Positions 13,280-23,762 of a DNA stretch of 64,000 nt are shown here, piece by piece (within the stretch, counting starts at the first letter, position 1; every line of letters begins with the position of its first letter). Location: assembly GCA_947034885.2 (NCBI GenBank), contig OX344752.2:14322001-14386000 (forward strand), written 5' to 3'. Made by a program: the position numbers and the translations under genes. Source of the stretch: Thuidium tamariscinum (taxonomy: Eukaryota; Streptophyta; Bryopsida; Hypnales; Thuidiaceae). The notes under the pieces were generated by a model. That model saw only the letters and a list, made by a program, of their open reading frames with translations. It made no database searches and was not told the origin of the DNA.

Positions 13280-14214
13280 GTTAACATCTAAAGGTCAGAG
13301 ACTATGTCTTCACCAAAAACACACCAAAATTGCCATTTCTACTTCAAGCACCAAATTTTTGAAAAAAAACATTTTTAGACACATGTAACCATAAGATCTT
13401 ATAGTACACTTGTGTAAGAATATGTGGAAAAAATTTCAGAATTTTCCACCGTATAGATTGCAAGATATTAGCATTTGAATTGACAAAAAATCTTTTTTTG
13501 TCCCTGCAAAAAAGCAGGCAGCTGCATTTCACAAGGTCACATTTCTATGAAAAAATGTTCAAAATGGTGGTGCTTCTTTGGATTCATTCTTCACGGCAAG
13601 TTGGCTATATGCTCAAAAAAATTCGCATCATTTGGAATTGTACAACATATAGGAAAAAACTAATAAGTAGAAAGAAGTAGAGAGTGATTCAAAGTACTAA
13701 ATTGCTAAAATTTTATTATAGAATCAAAGAAAGGCCAATCCCAATGGTTGTAATGTTGTGACAAACAATCAACATCACAAATTTAAATTTTTAAATTTTT
13801 TTTTTATAATTGAGTAAAGTAAAGGCTTCCAAAGTTTATTTTAGAGTAGAGAATCCATGACTGCCCGCAAACTAAATCACTTCATAACTTTCATCTCATA
13901 AATCAAAATCAAATGATTCAAAGCTTTCTGCATATATATACATCTAGAAAACCAATTTCAAATTTTTAATTTAAAAAAAAATGTTTTTATAAGAAATTTT
14001 TGGGCTGCCCACCGACCAATGAAAAGTACATATCATGCAATAACTTTTTGACCATGTAGTTAGAAGTTATGAAAATTGTTGGGCCTTCAAGATACTCCTC
14101 GGACACATGTTGTGTGAAAATTTCAAATAAAAAAACTAAAAAACTCCACCCATAGTGAGCTGCCCAAAATCGCTATATTGCCAATAAACGCAGTTTGGTC
14201 CTTTAGGGGTTAAC
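13280..14214. mobile_element. TTAACCC-family non-autonomous element
   Basis: The left end GTTAACATCTAAAGGTC faces the right end whose complement is GTTAACCCCTAAAGGACC, an imperfect terminal inverted repeat of about 17 bp. The left half matches repeat R1. The right half (about 13860-14214) matches the right arm of the foldback element at 32706-33448, including GTTGGGCCTT(C/A)AAGATACTCC. No transposase frame and no clear target-site duplication, so the superfamily is undetermined. Confidence 0.6.
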
Positions 14215-14595
14215 ATTGAATTACTACCACTTTTCAATAAGGTAGTGTGTCCATAAAGCAACATTTTAAGTATTGGTTGTGCTTTTTGATGGATTTCTAA
14301 TGCTCCAAAGTTTTTTCTGTAATTTTCAATGAAAGAAAAGAATCTATGAAATCTAACAAAAGTGTTGCTATATTTTTCCAATCACTTATAAAATTAGTAA
14401 TGAATTTTCAAGACAAATTGCGGTAGGAACCTAATCCTCATTGTAAGTTTTAGTGAAGCGTAACACGACATAATGTTTAAAAAAAAAGTGGATTTATCCT
14501 AGATGAACAATTTTGTATGCAAAAAGAGACAATCAAGGTTCTTAATATAAATACAATTCTCAAGAAACAAAAACAAATCCTATGCTTCAAATTAA

Positions 14596-14770
14596 CACTA
14601 GTAGAAAGTTGTAACTAAAACAACACAAGATCAACAATTTTTTGTTATTTTGCGCACTAGTGGTCACAACTTATTGAAATCAACAAAATTTTGTAAAGAC
14701 ACCAACAAATTTTTGTTGTTTTAGGCACTTTCATTTTTTAAACCAAATCAACAAAAATTTAACAAATTGT
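14596..14770. mobile_element. CACTA-type terminus fragments
   Basis: CACTAGTAGAAAGTTGTAAC at 14596, followed by GATCAACAATTTTTTGTT and repeated AATCAACAAAATTTTG-type subterminal motifs. These resemble the ends of the complete element at 15572-17531. No partner end could be matched, so this is a truncated or nested copy. Confidence 0.45.
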
Positions 14771-15229
14771 GTAAGCGCTAAAAACTATATTGTTTGTAGA
14801 TTTCTAAAATTTAGAGTTTTTTTAAATGTTTTAAATCTAGAAATATCCTAGATTTTTTGGATTATATAGTTTTAAATCTAGATATGTATTAGATTTTAGA
14901 AATCTAGATATATTTAAGTTGCATCGTTTGAAATCTAGATATGTCTTAGATTTTAGATATCTCAAAGTGACTCATATTTTCAATTGACTTGTATTTTCAA
15001 TTGACTCATATTGTAGTGTCTACAAAATGACTTAGAAATGTCAAAAAATAAGAAAAGTTGCAAAAAACACATCTATGGCTGAACCTCCCTCTATTAATAT
15101 GCTTCTTAGTCACTCATAACTCCTTGAAATGATATACAACTTTTACCACATAAACTAAACTTGTATGTTAAACTTTTTCAACAAGTTTTATTGAAAACAA
15201 ACACCATATGGAAAAGATATGTGTCAAGC
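14771..15229. other. AT-rich spacer with AAATCTAGATAT repeats
   Basis: A short motif (T)AAATCTAGATAT(G) recurs about five times between 14830 and 14960. No gene seen. Confidence 0.4.
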
Positions 15230-15571
15230 ACAAACTAAACAGAATAGAATGGAGAGGGAAATCTCCAACAAATACAAAACAAGAGTTTGTCTAAGAATCA
15301 AATGTATTCCAAATAATGGAGGTACACAAAGATGGCTCAAAGTTTGAACAGAAGTAAGATGCTATGAACTAGAGGTTGAAAGGAGTTGTCGAAATTGAGG
15401 AGCTTTTCAGCCTCAACTCCTATTTATACTAGAAGATGTTAAGTGTCTTCAAAAGCTTCTTTAGCAACTTCTACCTACTAGGGAGCTTTTTGAGGAGCTT
15501 TCACAAACTTGGAAGCTTTTTGAACTACTTCCATTTAAAAGAAAGCTACTTGAGGAGCTTCCTCGAGGTTC

Positions 15572-17531
15572 CACTACTAGAGAAATGGGGTCCAAATGAA
15601 GACAAAATCAACAGAAATTTTGTTGATTTTTCTTGTTGGTTAGGAACACTTGGTTCGGACCAACTATGAACACATTTGTGTTAGTTCTGTCTTGGTCAAA
15701 TCTGAAACAATAAAAGAAAAAGAAAAAAAATTCAAAATATTTTTTTTCAATTAAAAAACAAAAATAGTCACTCAGGCTTGGACTGCCACCTCGACTGGGT
15801 CTGCCACAACTTGGGCTCAAAGTCAGACTGCCACCTCGATTGAGTCAGACACAACCTAGTCTCGAAGTCAAACAGCCACCCCGGCTGGGTCTGTCACCAC
15901 CTGGGTTCGAACTCGGGACCCCATGAATGGGGACCTCAGGCTCCATCCACTGGATCATGGGCTGAACGCTCATGCTTAAATTCATAAAGTTTGTTTCATT
16001 TATATACTTCCCTTCTAATTTTGGGAATTCAGCAGCCTTTGGAGGCTCATATCTCCCTCATTATAAGTCTGTTCTTTATGAAAGTTGTCGCAATCTCTTG
16101 CTGTTGAAGTCTTCTTTGAATTTTAAAATTTTCAGTTTTTTAAAAATTGTTTTGAAAATCTGACAAGCATTTTTGTAGAGGCAGTTTTATTAAATCATTT
16201 TCATTTTTGCAAAGTCAGCAGACTTTGGAGGCCTATATCTCCTTCATAGAAAGTAGGATTTCCATGAAACTTGTGGGAAATGATTGTCATTGAAGTCTAC
16301 TTTTATAGGTAGGACTTTCAATTTAATATAAGTTGTTTTGAAATTTTGACAATCATTTTTCTGGAGGTACTTTAGTCAAATTTTGGAATTAAATAGTTCA
16401 ATCATTGAATACTTCAAATTTAGAAGTTTGGATAGTTCAAATTCTGAATTTTGAATAACTTAAAATTTACATTTCAAATAGTTCAACATGCAAGAATCAA
16501 ATTACAATCCCTAATTTACTATTGTCATCTTGAGGAACAAAATAGATTTTCAGCAAGTTCTTATGACCTCAACTTTTAGTGAAACTTTGTCATAAAATAT
16601 ACAATCTTAGTATTAACTCAATATTTATTTCAAATATTGTGGTTTGGAATATATGTGAAACTTTGATTCATTCTATTTATTTGTGATGAAAAATTATGAA
16701 GAATCTGAATTTCTATGCAATCTAAACATCTTTGTGAAATCTCTAAAATCCACTAAATATACTTCTTATATTAATTTTATAATTAAAGTTACAAATTAAA
16801 TTAAATTATGAATTTGAACTCTAATAAAATTACATTGTATAGAAATTTGAATGAAAATTCATTAGAACTTGAATTGATCATGGTTGAATCAAAGTTTGAA
16901 TTGTCATGAAGTTAATTGAATTACTATTTTATTTAGAGTTGAAGTTAAGTAAAATTTTGATGAATTGTGAATTTGAATTATAGTTCAAGAACATCATTAG
17001 AATTTAGATGAAATTCAAAATCAAATTAAATTCATTGAAAATCTAATTAAAATCTGACTTCTAAATTTATACTCTTAGTAGGATTAATTCCAAATGATTT
17101 AGTTAAAGAGATTTTTGCACATTTTAAAAAGATTCCAATAGATTTTAATAGTTTTTTAAATGATTCTAACAAATTCTAATAGATTTTCAATAGTTTTCCA
17201 GAAGATTCCAACAAAGTGTAATAGATTTCTAAAAGATTTTGAAAGATTTCAATATAGACCTACAAATTCCAATAGATTCTTGAAAGATTCTTGAAAGATT
17301 CTAAAAGATTCCAAAAAGATTCTAAAAGATTCTAAAAGATTCCTAAAAGATCCTTGAAATTCCTAATATAATAACAGAATTCTGTTGATTTACATTCAAT
17401 CAACATAAAATGTGTTAATGTGGTCCAAAGAAACAAGTTTGATGAGGAGAATTCATTTTTATGTTGATTCATTGAAAATCTAACATAAATGTGTTGATTT
17501 TGTCTTGGTTTTGACTACCTCTCTAGTAGTG
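15572..17531. mobile_element. Non-autonomous CACTA (En/Spm) transposon, 1.96 kb
   Basis: The left terminus CACTACTAGAGAAATGG and the complement of the right terminus CACTACTAGAGAGGTAG share 12 perfect bases. A shared subterminal block AGACAAAATCAACA stands at nearly the same distance from each end. The element is bracketed by a 3-bp target-site duplication, TTC at 15569-15571 and 17532-17534, the size expected for the CACTA superfamily. Removing it restores continuity with the uninterrupted repeat copy at 20740-21215. The interior has no transposase frame. It is AT-rich, with AAAGATTC(T/C) repeats at 17200-17350 and a tRNA-like segment at 15778-15965. Confidence 0.88.
15778..15965 (-). repeat. 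tRNA-like (SINE-type) segment with tandem 45-bp units
   Basis: On the minus strand TGATCCAGTGG (about 15957-15947) resembles an RNA polymerase III box A. GAGTTCGAACCC (about 15914-15902) resembles box B, 33-55 bp downstream as in tRNA-derived SINEs. The box-B-bearing unit is repeated: three units of about 45 bp begin on the plus strand at 15781, 15826 and 15871, each with a (C/T)T(G/A)G(G/T)(C/T)TCGAA-like core. It lies inside the CACTA element. A complete SINE 3' tail was not defined. Confidence 0.45.
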
Positions 17532-17625
17532 TTCGAGAAGGTTCGAGAAGATTTCACAAGGTTCCACAAAGTATGAAGCTTCACGAGGAGCTTCTTCTAT
17601 CTTTTTATGTTCATGACATCACCCC

Positions 17626-18195
17626 CCTTCTAGTTCCAAGATCCTTCAAAGGGCTACATTGTTTATTGCGTCTCGTTGCAAGTTTGGGCTTCTTTAGCTG
17701 ACGACGATAAAAGTCCTGAAGGCCGGTTTAGACTAAGATCAAATAGTGCAACGATCAAGAATTTTAAGAAAATGAAACAATATGATTGGAGGAAATCTCA
17801 TTCTTGACCGGAGTAGGTTTACACTATGGCCAACTCTTATCTAGTGAAAAATCTTAAGCATGAATAAAAAAATGACATGGCATCCTAGGTGGTAATACTT
17901 TTTGAGGGAGTTCTTGACTAGACGCTAAGCTTCATGTCCGGCCTCAACCCTCAGGACAAGAAACTAGGCTTCTAGTCAAGAATAACTTTCAGTAAAATAT
18001 TGCTTTTTCCTTGCAAATTGCAATGCCGTTGCAACTCTTGGTTTGTTATAAACTCAAGTTTTTCAAACAATTTCTCCCTCTTAATCAACATTGCTCTTCA
18101 TAAATCTTCAATTCTCTAAAGTGATCTTGGTAAATTCAAAAATTTGTGTGCATTCCTAGTTGATTTAATCTTTGGAAGAAATTAGGTGCCTTGAA
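17626..18195. other. Interior of LTR-like pair, no gene recognised
   Basis: A minus-strand open stretch ending at the purine run near 17640 could be the tail of a decayed polyprotein (basic, RRQLKKPKLATRRNK), but no conserved retroelement motif is visible. Confidence 0.3.
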
Positions 18196-18850
18196 CTATT
18201 ATAAACTACAGCGTTTTGAATCTTAGTCTTTCTAAGTTCAAAAACTATGAGACTTTTCTTGAAAATTGAAATTTTTTGTTTAGTTTGGGTGGTTCAATTT
18301 TTGTAAGCATTGAACAAGAATTGAGTGACTGATTGGCATTTGAGTTAAAGGAGGTTTAGTGGAGGGGAGCAGAAAGTAGCCATAAGGTCTTTGTACTTCG
18401 GTGTCTTGAATCTTGGTCATTCTAGGTCCAAATGCTATGAGACTTGTTTTGAAAGTTGTAGAATTTTGTTTAGTTTTTGTGGTTTAATTTTTGTAAACAT
18501 TGAGTAAGAATCAAGTGACTGATTGGCATTTGAGTTAAAGGAGGTTCAATGGAGGGAAGCGAAAGGTAGCCTCAAGGTCTTTGTACTTTAGCATCCTGTA
18601 TCTATGTTCAAATGTTATGACACTTGTTTTGAAAGTTGCGGAATTTTGTCTAGTTCTTATGGTTCAATTTTCATAAACATTGAGCAAAAATCGAGTGACT
18701 AATTGGTGTTTGACTACAAGGAGGTTTAGTAGAAGGGGGGCAAAAGGTAATTTGAGGGTTTTGCAACTTTGGTGTCTTGATCTTTCAGTGTTGGAGGGCC
18801 TAATTCAACTACATTTGTTGGAAAGTTGTACATTTGTGTTTAGTTTGATA
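18196..18850. repeat. Tandem array, about 3.6 units of 180-190 bp
   Basis: GA(T)TGGCATTTGAGTTAAAG occurs at 18331 and 18521 and in diverged form at 18701. Each is followed by GGAGGTT(T/C)A and, about 70 bp on, by a GGTCTTTGTACTT block. Unit length is 190 then 180 bp. It lies directly upstream of the trihelix-like relic, where it could have been promoter or 5' leader sequence of a mobile element. Confidence 0.75.
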
Positions 18851-18919
18851 TTATTGATAATGTGATGGTGTTGGGTGTATTTCAGAGTTGCTATTTGGTC
18901 TCTTTTTGAGATGGTAGGT

Positions 18920-19910
18920 TTCTCGTAGCTCCCTTTCACTTATAGCCAAGATGAAGACTATATAGGGAGTGAAATTTTTTTCAACCTTGCAACTCAAAGT
19001 GAGAGTGCTTTCACGCCCTATTTTCAAGAGCCTTCTTCAACTAGTAGGTTTTTGGTTGGAGAAATTCAACCGTGTAACAATAATTTGGATGTTATAGGGA
19101 AGGAAGCCTAAGTTGAAGAAGATTGCCAAATTGTTGAGCCGACAAAGAAGAGAAGATCTGGACTTGTGAAAAAGAAGACTCCAATCAAGAAAAAGAACAA
19201 AAAAGAAGAAGTTGTAGAAGAAGACATGTTAAACAAGAAGAAGAATTGGTCAGGTAGTAATGTTGAGCAACTCATTGCAATTCGAGGTGAAATGCTCCAA
19301 GGAGAGTTTGAGAAGAATGCAAAAAAACAAGGTATGCCTTTCATTTATTACACAAGCATTTTTTGAATATTTGAAAATTATTTTAGAACATGTAATTTTG
19401 TATTGATTTATCAATTTTGAGTTTTATAACTATAATTTCAATGACTTTACATTTTTTTTAGTATGTAGTTGCTTCATCATACTTAAACTACATAAATACA
19501 TTTTAAGTTTTGTATGCATTTCATTTTGAATTTTAACTACCCTAATGTTGTTTATGTATTTAAATAAATTCTTGTTTGCAATTTCTCAAAATTATTTCAT
19601 CAGTTTTTAAATTATTTTTGAGCATTTTTATTTGCTTCATATGATTTAAAATTTTCATTTGCTTCATTATCTTTGAGCATTTTCATTTGCTTCATATCTT
19701 TGAAGAATAAATTAATTTTTTTTGTAGATGTGGACACATCAGGGTTGACGAATTGACATATCTGGAGCAAAATCACGTCCAAAATCCAGACATCCAGATG
19801 CAGCAAATGCAACGGATACAGTGGCTATGGGACGGCGAATGCCGTCTAGAGGTCACAGTGTCGGACAGCTCGTCGAACACGTGGACCGATGGAAGCCACA
19901 AAAGCTTGAA
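18920..19910 (+). pseudogene. Trihelix/SANT-like DNA-binding protein relic
   Basis: The first exon (about 18920-19331) reads through SQDEDYIGSEIFFNLAT with one in-frame stop at 19108. It then has a long Lys/Glu run (KKKTPIKKKNKKEE) and NWSGSNVEQLIAIRGEMLQG, the first helix of a trihelix/Myb-SANT-like domain (W, then L-I-A-I-R-G-E-M). After a GT-AG intron (19332-19727) the frame continues as LTNxHIWSKITSKI, the second helix, then degenerates with stops near 19758, 19849 and 19908. Such domains occur in transcription factors and in DNA-binding proteins of PIF/Harbinger and other transposons. Given the setting, a transposon accessory protein is at least as likely as a host factor. Confidence 0.5.
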
Positions 19911-20015
19911 TTGAGTCTTTCTATTTGCTTGAACATGCATTCACGATCCATGTTCATAGATGTTAAAATAGCCATAATAGTATTTAATTTCGAGTTTTCA
20001 ATGATTGTTTTGCTT

Positions 20016-20324
20016 CATTAGAAGAAATTTGAGGGCATTAGGAGACTGCGGGTTCCCGGACTGTGGGAACGCAGTTTCTGCCCTGTGAACCCGAACCCTA
20101 CGTGGTCGGGACACTGCCACCTAATATATATATATATATTTTTTTCAAAAAAATAAATAAATTTTTTGGACTTATTTTCATATTTCAGGACCCAAAAAAA
20201 AAAAATTTTTTTTTTTTTTTTTTTTTTTTTGTAAAAGTCGGCCTGACAGGGGGCTGCGGCATTGGGAGCCGTTTCGGGAACAGACCCGAAACGGTCCTGT
20301 AATGCCCTCAAATTTCATCTAATG
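20016..20324. mobile_element. MITE with 25-bp terminal inverted repeats
   Basis: The left end CATTAGAAGAAATTTGAGGG, continuing CATTA, mirrors the right end (complement CATTAGATGAAATTTGAGGG, CATTA) with one mismatch. The interior is GC-rich near both ends and has a central TA run and an A/T homopolymer of more than 20 bases (20193-20231). The open frames on both strands are not coding. Target duplication unclear. Confidence 0.65.
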
Positions 20325-20739
20325 ACTTTGTCCATCAAATAAATAAACAAAAGTTTGTAATAAACACATTTATAATGACTACACGATCTCGGAGAACTGG
20401 AACAATGAATGAAGTAAGTTGAACTAACAACATTTGAAATTCTGCTTTGCCAAATTGGTTGACAATTATCTCTTTCAATTTTATTTTGGGTTTATTAATA
20501 ATATAAATATCAAGATTAGAATTGAACTCTTGAATTGGTGGTATATTCAAATTCATAAAACTTCTATATTAACGACATGGAAGAACCTTTGAGAATGAAG
20601 AGTTTGCAGGCAATGACACTAGTTTAGAAGTAGGTAATCTGCAACTTTTAAAATACTTCATATACTTCAAATAGAGGGGTAATTCACACTCTAATTAAAA
20701 GAAGAGAAGTTTTGATGATAATGAATGCAGACTCGACAA

Positions 20740-21215
20740 ACTATTAGGAACAAACAAAACAAAACAAAATGTAGAGAAATCTTTAACAGATACAAAACAA
20801 GAGTTTGTTTAAGAACCAGATGTATTTCAGATGACAGAAGTATTCTAAGATGGCTTAGAGTTCGAATAGAAGTTAGATGCTATGAACTAGATGTTGAAAG
20901 GAGTTGTCAAGACTGAGGAGCTCCTCAATCTCGACTCCAACTTATACTAGAAGATGTCAAGTGCCTTTAAAATCTTCTTCAGTAACTTCTACCTATCAGG
21001 AAGCTTTTTAAGGAGCTTTCACAAACTTAAGAGCTTCTTGAGTTGTTTGTACCTACTAAGAAGCTTCTACAAATTTAAGAGCTTCTTGAGCTGCTTCAAT
21101 TTAAGAAGAAGTTGTTTGAGGAGCTTCCTCGAGGTCCAAAAGATTTGAGAAGGTTCTACAAGGTTCTACAAAGTAGGAAGCTTCACAAGGAGCTTATTCT
21201 ATCTTCTTATGTCCG
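20740..21215 (-). repeat. LTR-like repeat, copy 2 (uninterrupted)
   Basis: Direct-repeat partner of 15230-15571/17532-17625, in the same orientation. It shows the pre-insertion site of the CACTA element: CCTCGAGGTCC at about 21130. A TATA-like TTATACTAG lies in the same place as in copy 1. Confidence 0.55.
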
Positions 21216-21350
21216 TGATAATATAAGCCACCCAAATTCATTGTAATTTTAAAATGTCTGAATTTTGAACTTCGAATGGCTTTCAAAAATTCAAGACAAC
21301 TTGGATTGACATGAAAATATTACCATACTAACTAAATTTTAGGAAGAACA

Positions 21351-21489
21351 CACTAGAAGAAAAGCAAGTTGCAGTGAACAAAAAATGTGGGCCAGATTTT
21401 GTTAATGGCACGTTTGTAAACACAGATTTTGTGTTTAAAAACATGTTGTCAACAAAATTTGGCCCACATTTTTTGTTCACTGCAACTTG
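21351..21489. mobile_element. Foldback CACTA-type MITE, right end truncated
   Basis: Starts CACTAGAAGAAAAGCAAG. GCAAGTTGCAGTGAACAAAA pairs with its complement near 21470-21489, and GTGGGCCAGATTTTGTT pairs with 21449-21465. The right CACTA terminus is missing, so the arm is shorter on that side. Confidence 0.6.
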
Positions 21490-23762
21490 ATGTACCTAAT
21501 GGTGGTTTAGGAGATGTAGAAGAGGGAACTTGGATTCACCATTTCACCGCCAAATTCATTGGTGATATTTTTGACTTTCAAGTATTTCATATATTCATAA
21601 TTCTATATATTTGCTATGAATATAGACTATAGAGTGACTATAAGAAACACTTGTATTATTTGTTTTTGTTTTTATTTTCAACATTTTAGTATTTTTTAAC
21701 TATAAGTCACCTTCAATATTATTTAGAGCAAATAATATGAAAACTAGATAGTCAATTGGATTCCAAATCTACAATTTTAACAACTTGATGTTTACTAATA
21801 AATAACAAGGATGAATAGCTATATTTAATTTGCCATGAATAAAAAATTATGAACATATTAGAGGGAATATGAGCCATTACTTGTACTATTGAGTCTTTTT
21901 GTGTACTCTATAATACTATTTTTTGCCACATGCCACAATTTATGCTAGAAAATTAGACTTTTATATTTTTATTTTATAAAAATAGAATTAAAAAATAGCC
22001 ATTATAGCCAATTAAGAATAAAGAAATAACATTATTTTATATTGGCTTAAAGTATGCATTATTTAGATTGAGATTATATTGAATTAGATTTCATTTTTAA
22101 TCTTTGATTTGATATTCACACACTTAGAAAATGATTTTGGAAATCCTTTTTTAAGTAAATATGTTTCTATTAGAAGAACTAGCCTACCAAACCTTACAAC
22201 ATAATTCTTCAAAAAAAGAACTCAATAGTACTAAAAACCACCAAAATTTTATATGTGATATATGTTCAAAATTCAATCTCCTTTATTTTACCATTTTTGG
22301 AAATTTTTTAAAAAGTCAAATAAATTTTCTCATGACAAGGGAGCTTGATTCCAAATTTCATGTTCATTCGATCATTTTTGGATTATGTATGGTATAAAAT
22401 TATTTCAACATATAACATTTGACAATAAATAGGATAGATATTTCTTACAATTATCCTATAGAGTAGTTGAATTTCTAAACCCTAAATTATTGATTATACC
22501 TTAAAGTATAGATTTGCTTTGTTTTTAAAATCAAATAAACTTGTCATTCATAAATAAAAATCTTGTATTAAGAGGAAGCTTTCAAAAGTATAAATATATA
22601 ATTAAGATTTCAAATTGTTTTTTGAAAGCTCAATATTGGAGGAATCAAACCTCAAATGGCTAATGCAAGACCTTCTATTCTTTATTGAAGTACAAACAAG
22701 AAAATAATCTAAAAAGATTTCACAAATTTTATACAAGAATTCATAGTATAGGCTTAAAAATTAATCCAAAATTGTCATTTGTAGTCTAATAGGTGAAATT
22801 TGAAAGAAAAAAGACTTAGTTATGGATTCAACTATAAGAATTTAAGAAAAAATTTACTATAAGAAATTAGTTGAGAAAGTTCAATCCATTTGGCTTAATA
22901 TATTCTAGACTATAAGCATTTAAAGTTCAAGAACTAAACTTCATAAATAAAGATTTAGATAGCTACATATACTCAAATGCATAATTGTTTTTTTAAATTC
23001 ATAAGTCCCATTGTATCTTTAAAAGATAATATGGATTTTATGTATTAAAGAATGAATTTTTTAGTTCAATTGGTAACCCAAAGCAAAAGTTATACAATAA
23101 AATGTCTAAAATTGAATTTTGTAGGATAAAAATATTTCACAAGAAATATTATACGTTTTTCAAATTTTTTCTTAACTAATAAATTTTAATCTACAGGTGA
23201 AGATTTTTTTTAAGCTATTTGGATTAATATTGAGAAAGTTTTTTGACAATCTTATTTTTTAGATAGTTTAAACATCTTATTGAAAAAATAACATATAGGA
23301 TTCATTTCTATATGTAATTTTTAAAATTAAAAAAAATTATTGAATAAGGTTATATTTAGGGATTGAAACAATCTTATTGTTGAAATTATTGTATTTCAAA
23401 TCTAACTTAAAGCTATTAACCATTTAGTTTTCCTTTTAATTTTGAACCTATTTTCTTTAATAATTTTTTAAAGAATAAAAATCAAATGTTTTTTTGTAGA
23501 TTTTTATTCTAGGTATTTAATTCAATTTTTTAACCTAAAGAATTTTTAAATCAAAATTTATAGTATAAATTTTTTTCATAAGTGGTGATTAAAGTCACTT
23601 AAAATTATAGATACAATTCAAGATTTTTTAAAAAAAATTTTAATATTCATATCATTTAATCTATAGTAAAACTTCATGAAATTTTTACCACATATTCACA
23701 TCTTAAATATCATATAAGAAAAAAAATACAAAATATCATATATATATATATAAATAAAAGGT
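21490..23762. other. Gene-free, very AT-rich stretch
   Basis: Dense stops in all six frames. Homopolymer and TA-dinucleotide runs (for example 23735-23750). Nothing recognisable. Confidence 0.5.

Larger units (their letters stand above)
15230..17625 (-). repeat. LTR-like repeat, copy 1 (split by a CACTA insertion)
   Basis: 15230-15571 plus 17532-17625 reconstructs a repeat of about 430 bp that matches 20740-21215: shared AATACAAAACAAGAGTTTGT, GCTATGAACTAGA(G/T)GTTGAA, TATACTAGAAGATGT, and AAGCTTCAC(G/A)AGGAGCTT. On the minus strand it is preceded at about 17640 by a purine run (GAAGGGGGG) and begins TGATGTCATGAACAT, as a 3' LTR beside a polypurine tract would. No gag or pol domain is recognisable between the copies, so an LTR retrotransposon is an inference. 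Confidence 0.45.

Noticed and set aside
17200..17360. CRISPR-like array of AAAGATTC repeats
   Set aside because: Very short AT-rich direct repeats without regular unique spacers, in a plant transposon interior.
14596..17531. A 2.9-kb CACTA element from CACTAGTAG at 14596 to 17531
   Set aside because: The pair 15572-17531 has better-matching ends, a TTC duplication and a matching empty site; no duplication flanks 14596.
20018..20311. 97-codon minus-strand frame with a Lys10 run
   Set aside because: It lies wholly in the MITE at 20016-20324 and reads through its A/T homopolymer.
17626..20739. Intact LTR retrotransposon between the two LTR-like repeats
   Set aside because: No gag, protease, RT or integrase motif is visible; the interior holds a tandem array, a trihelix-like relic and a MITE instead.
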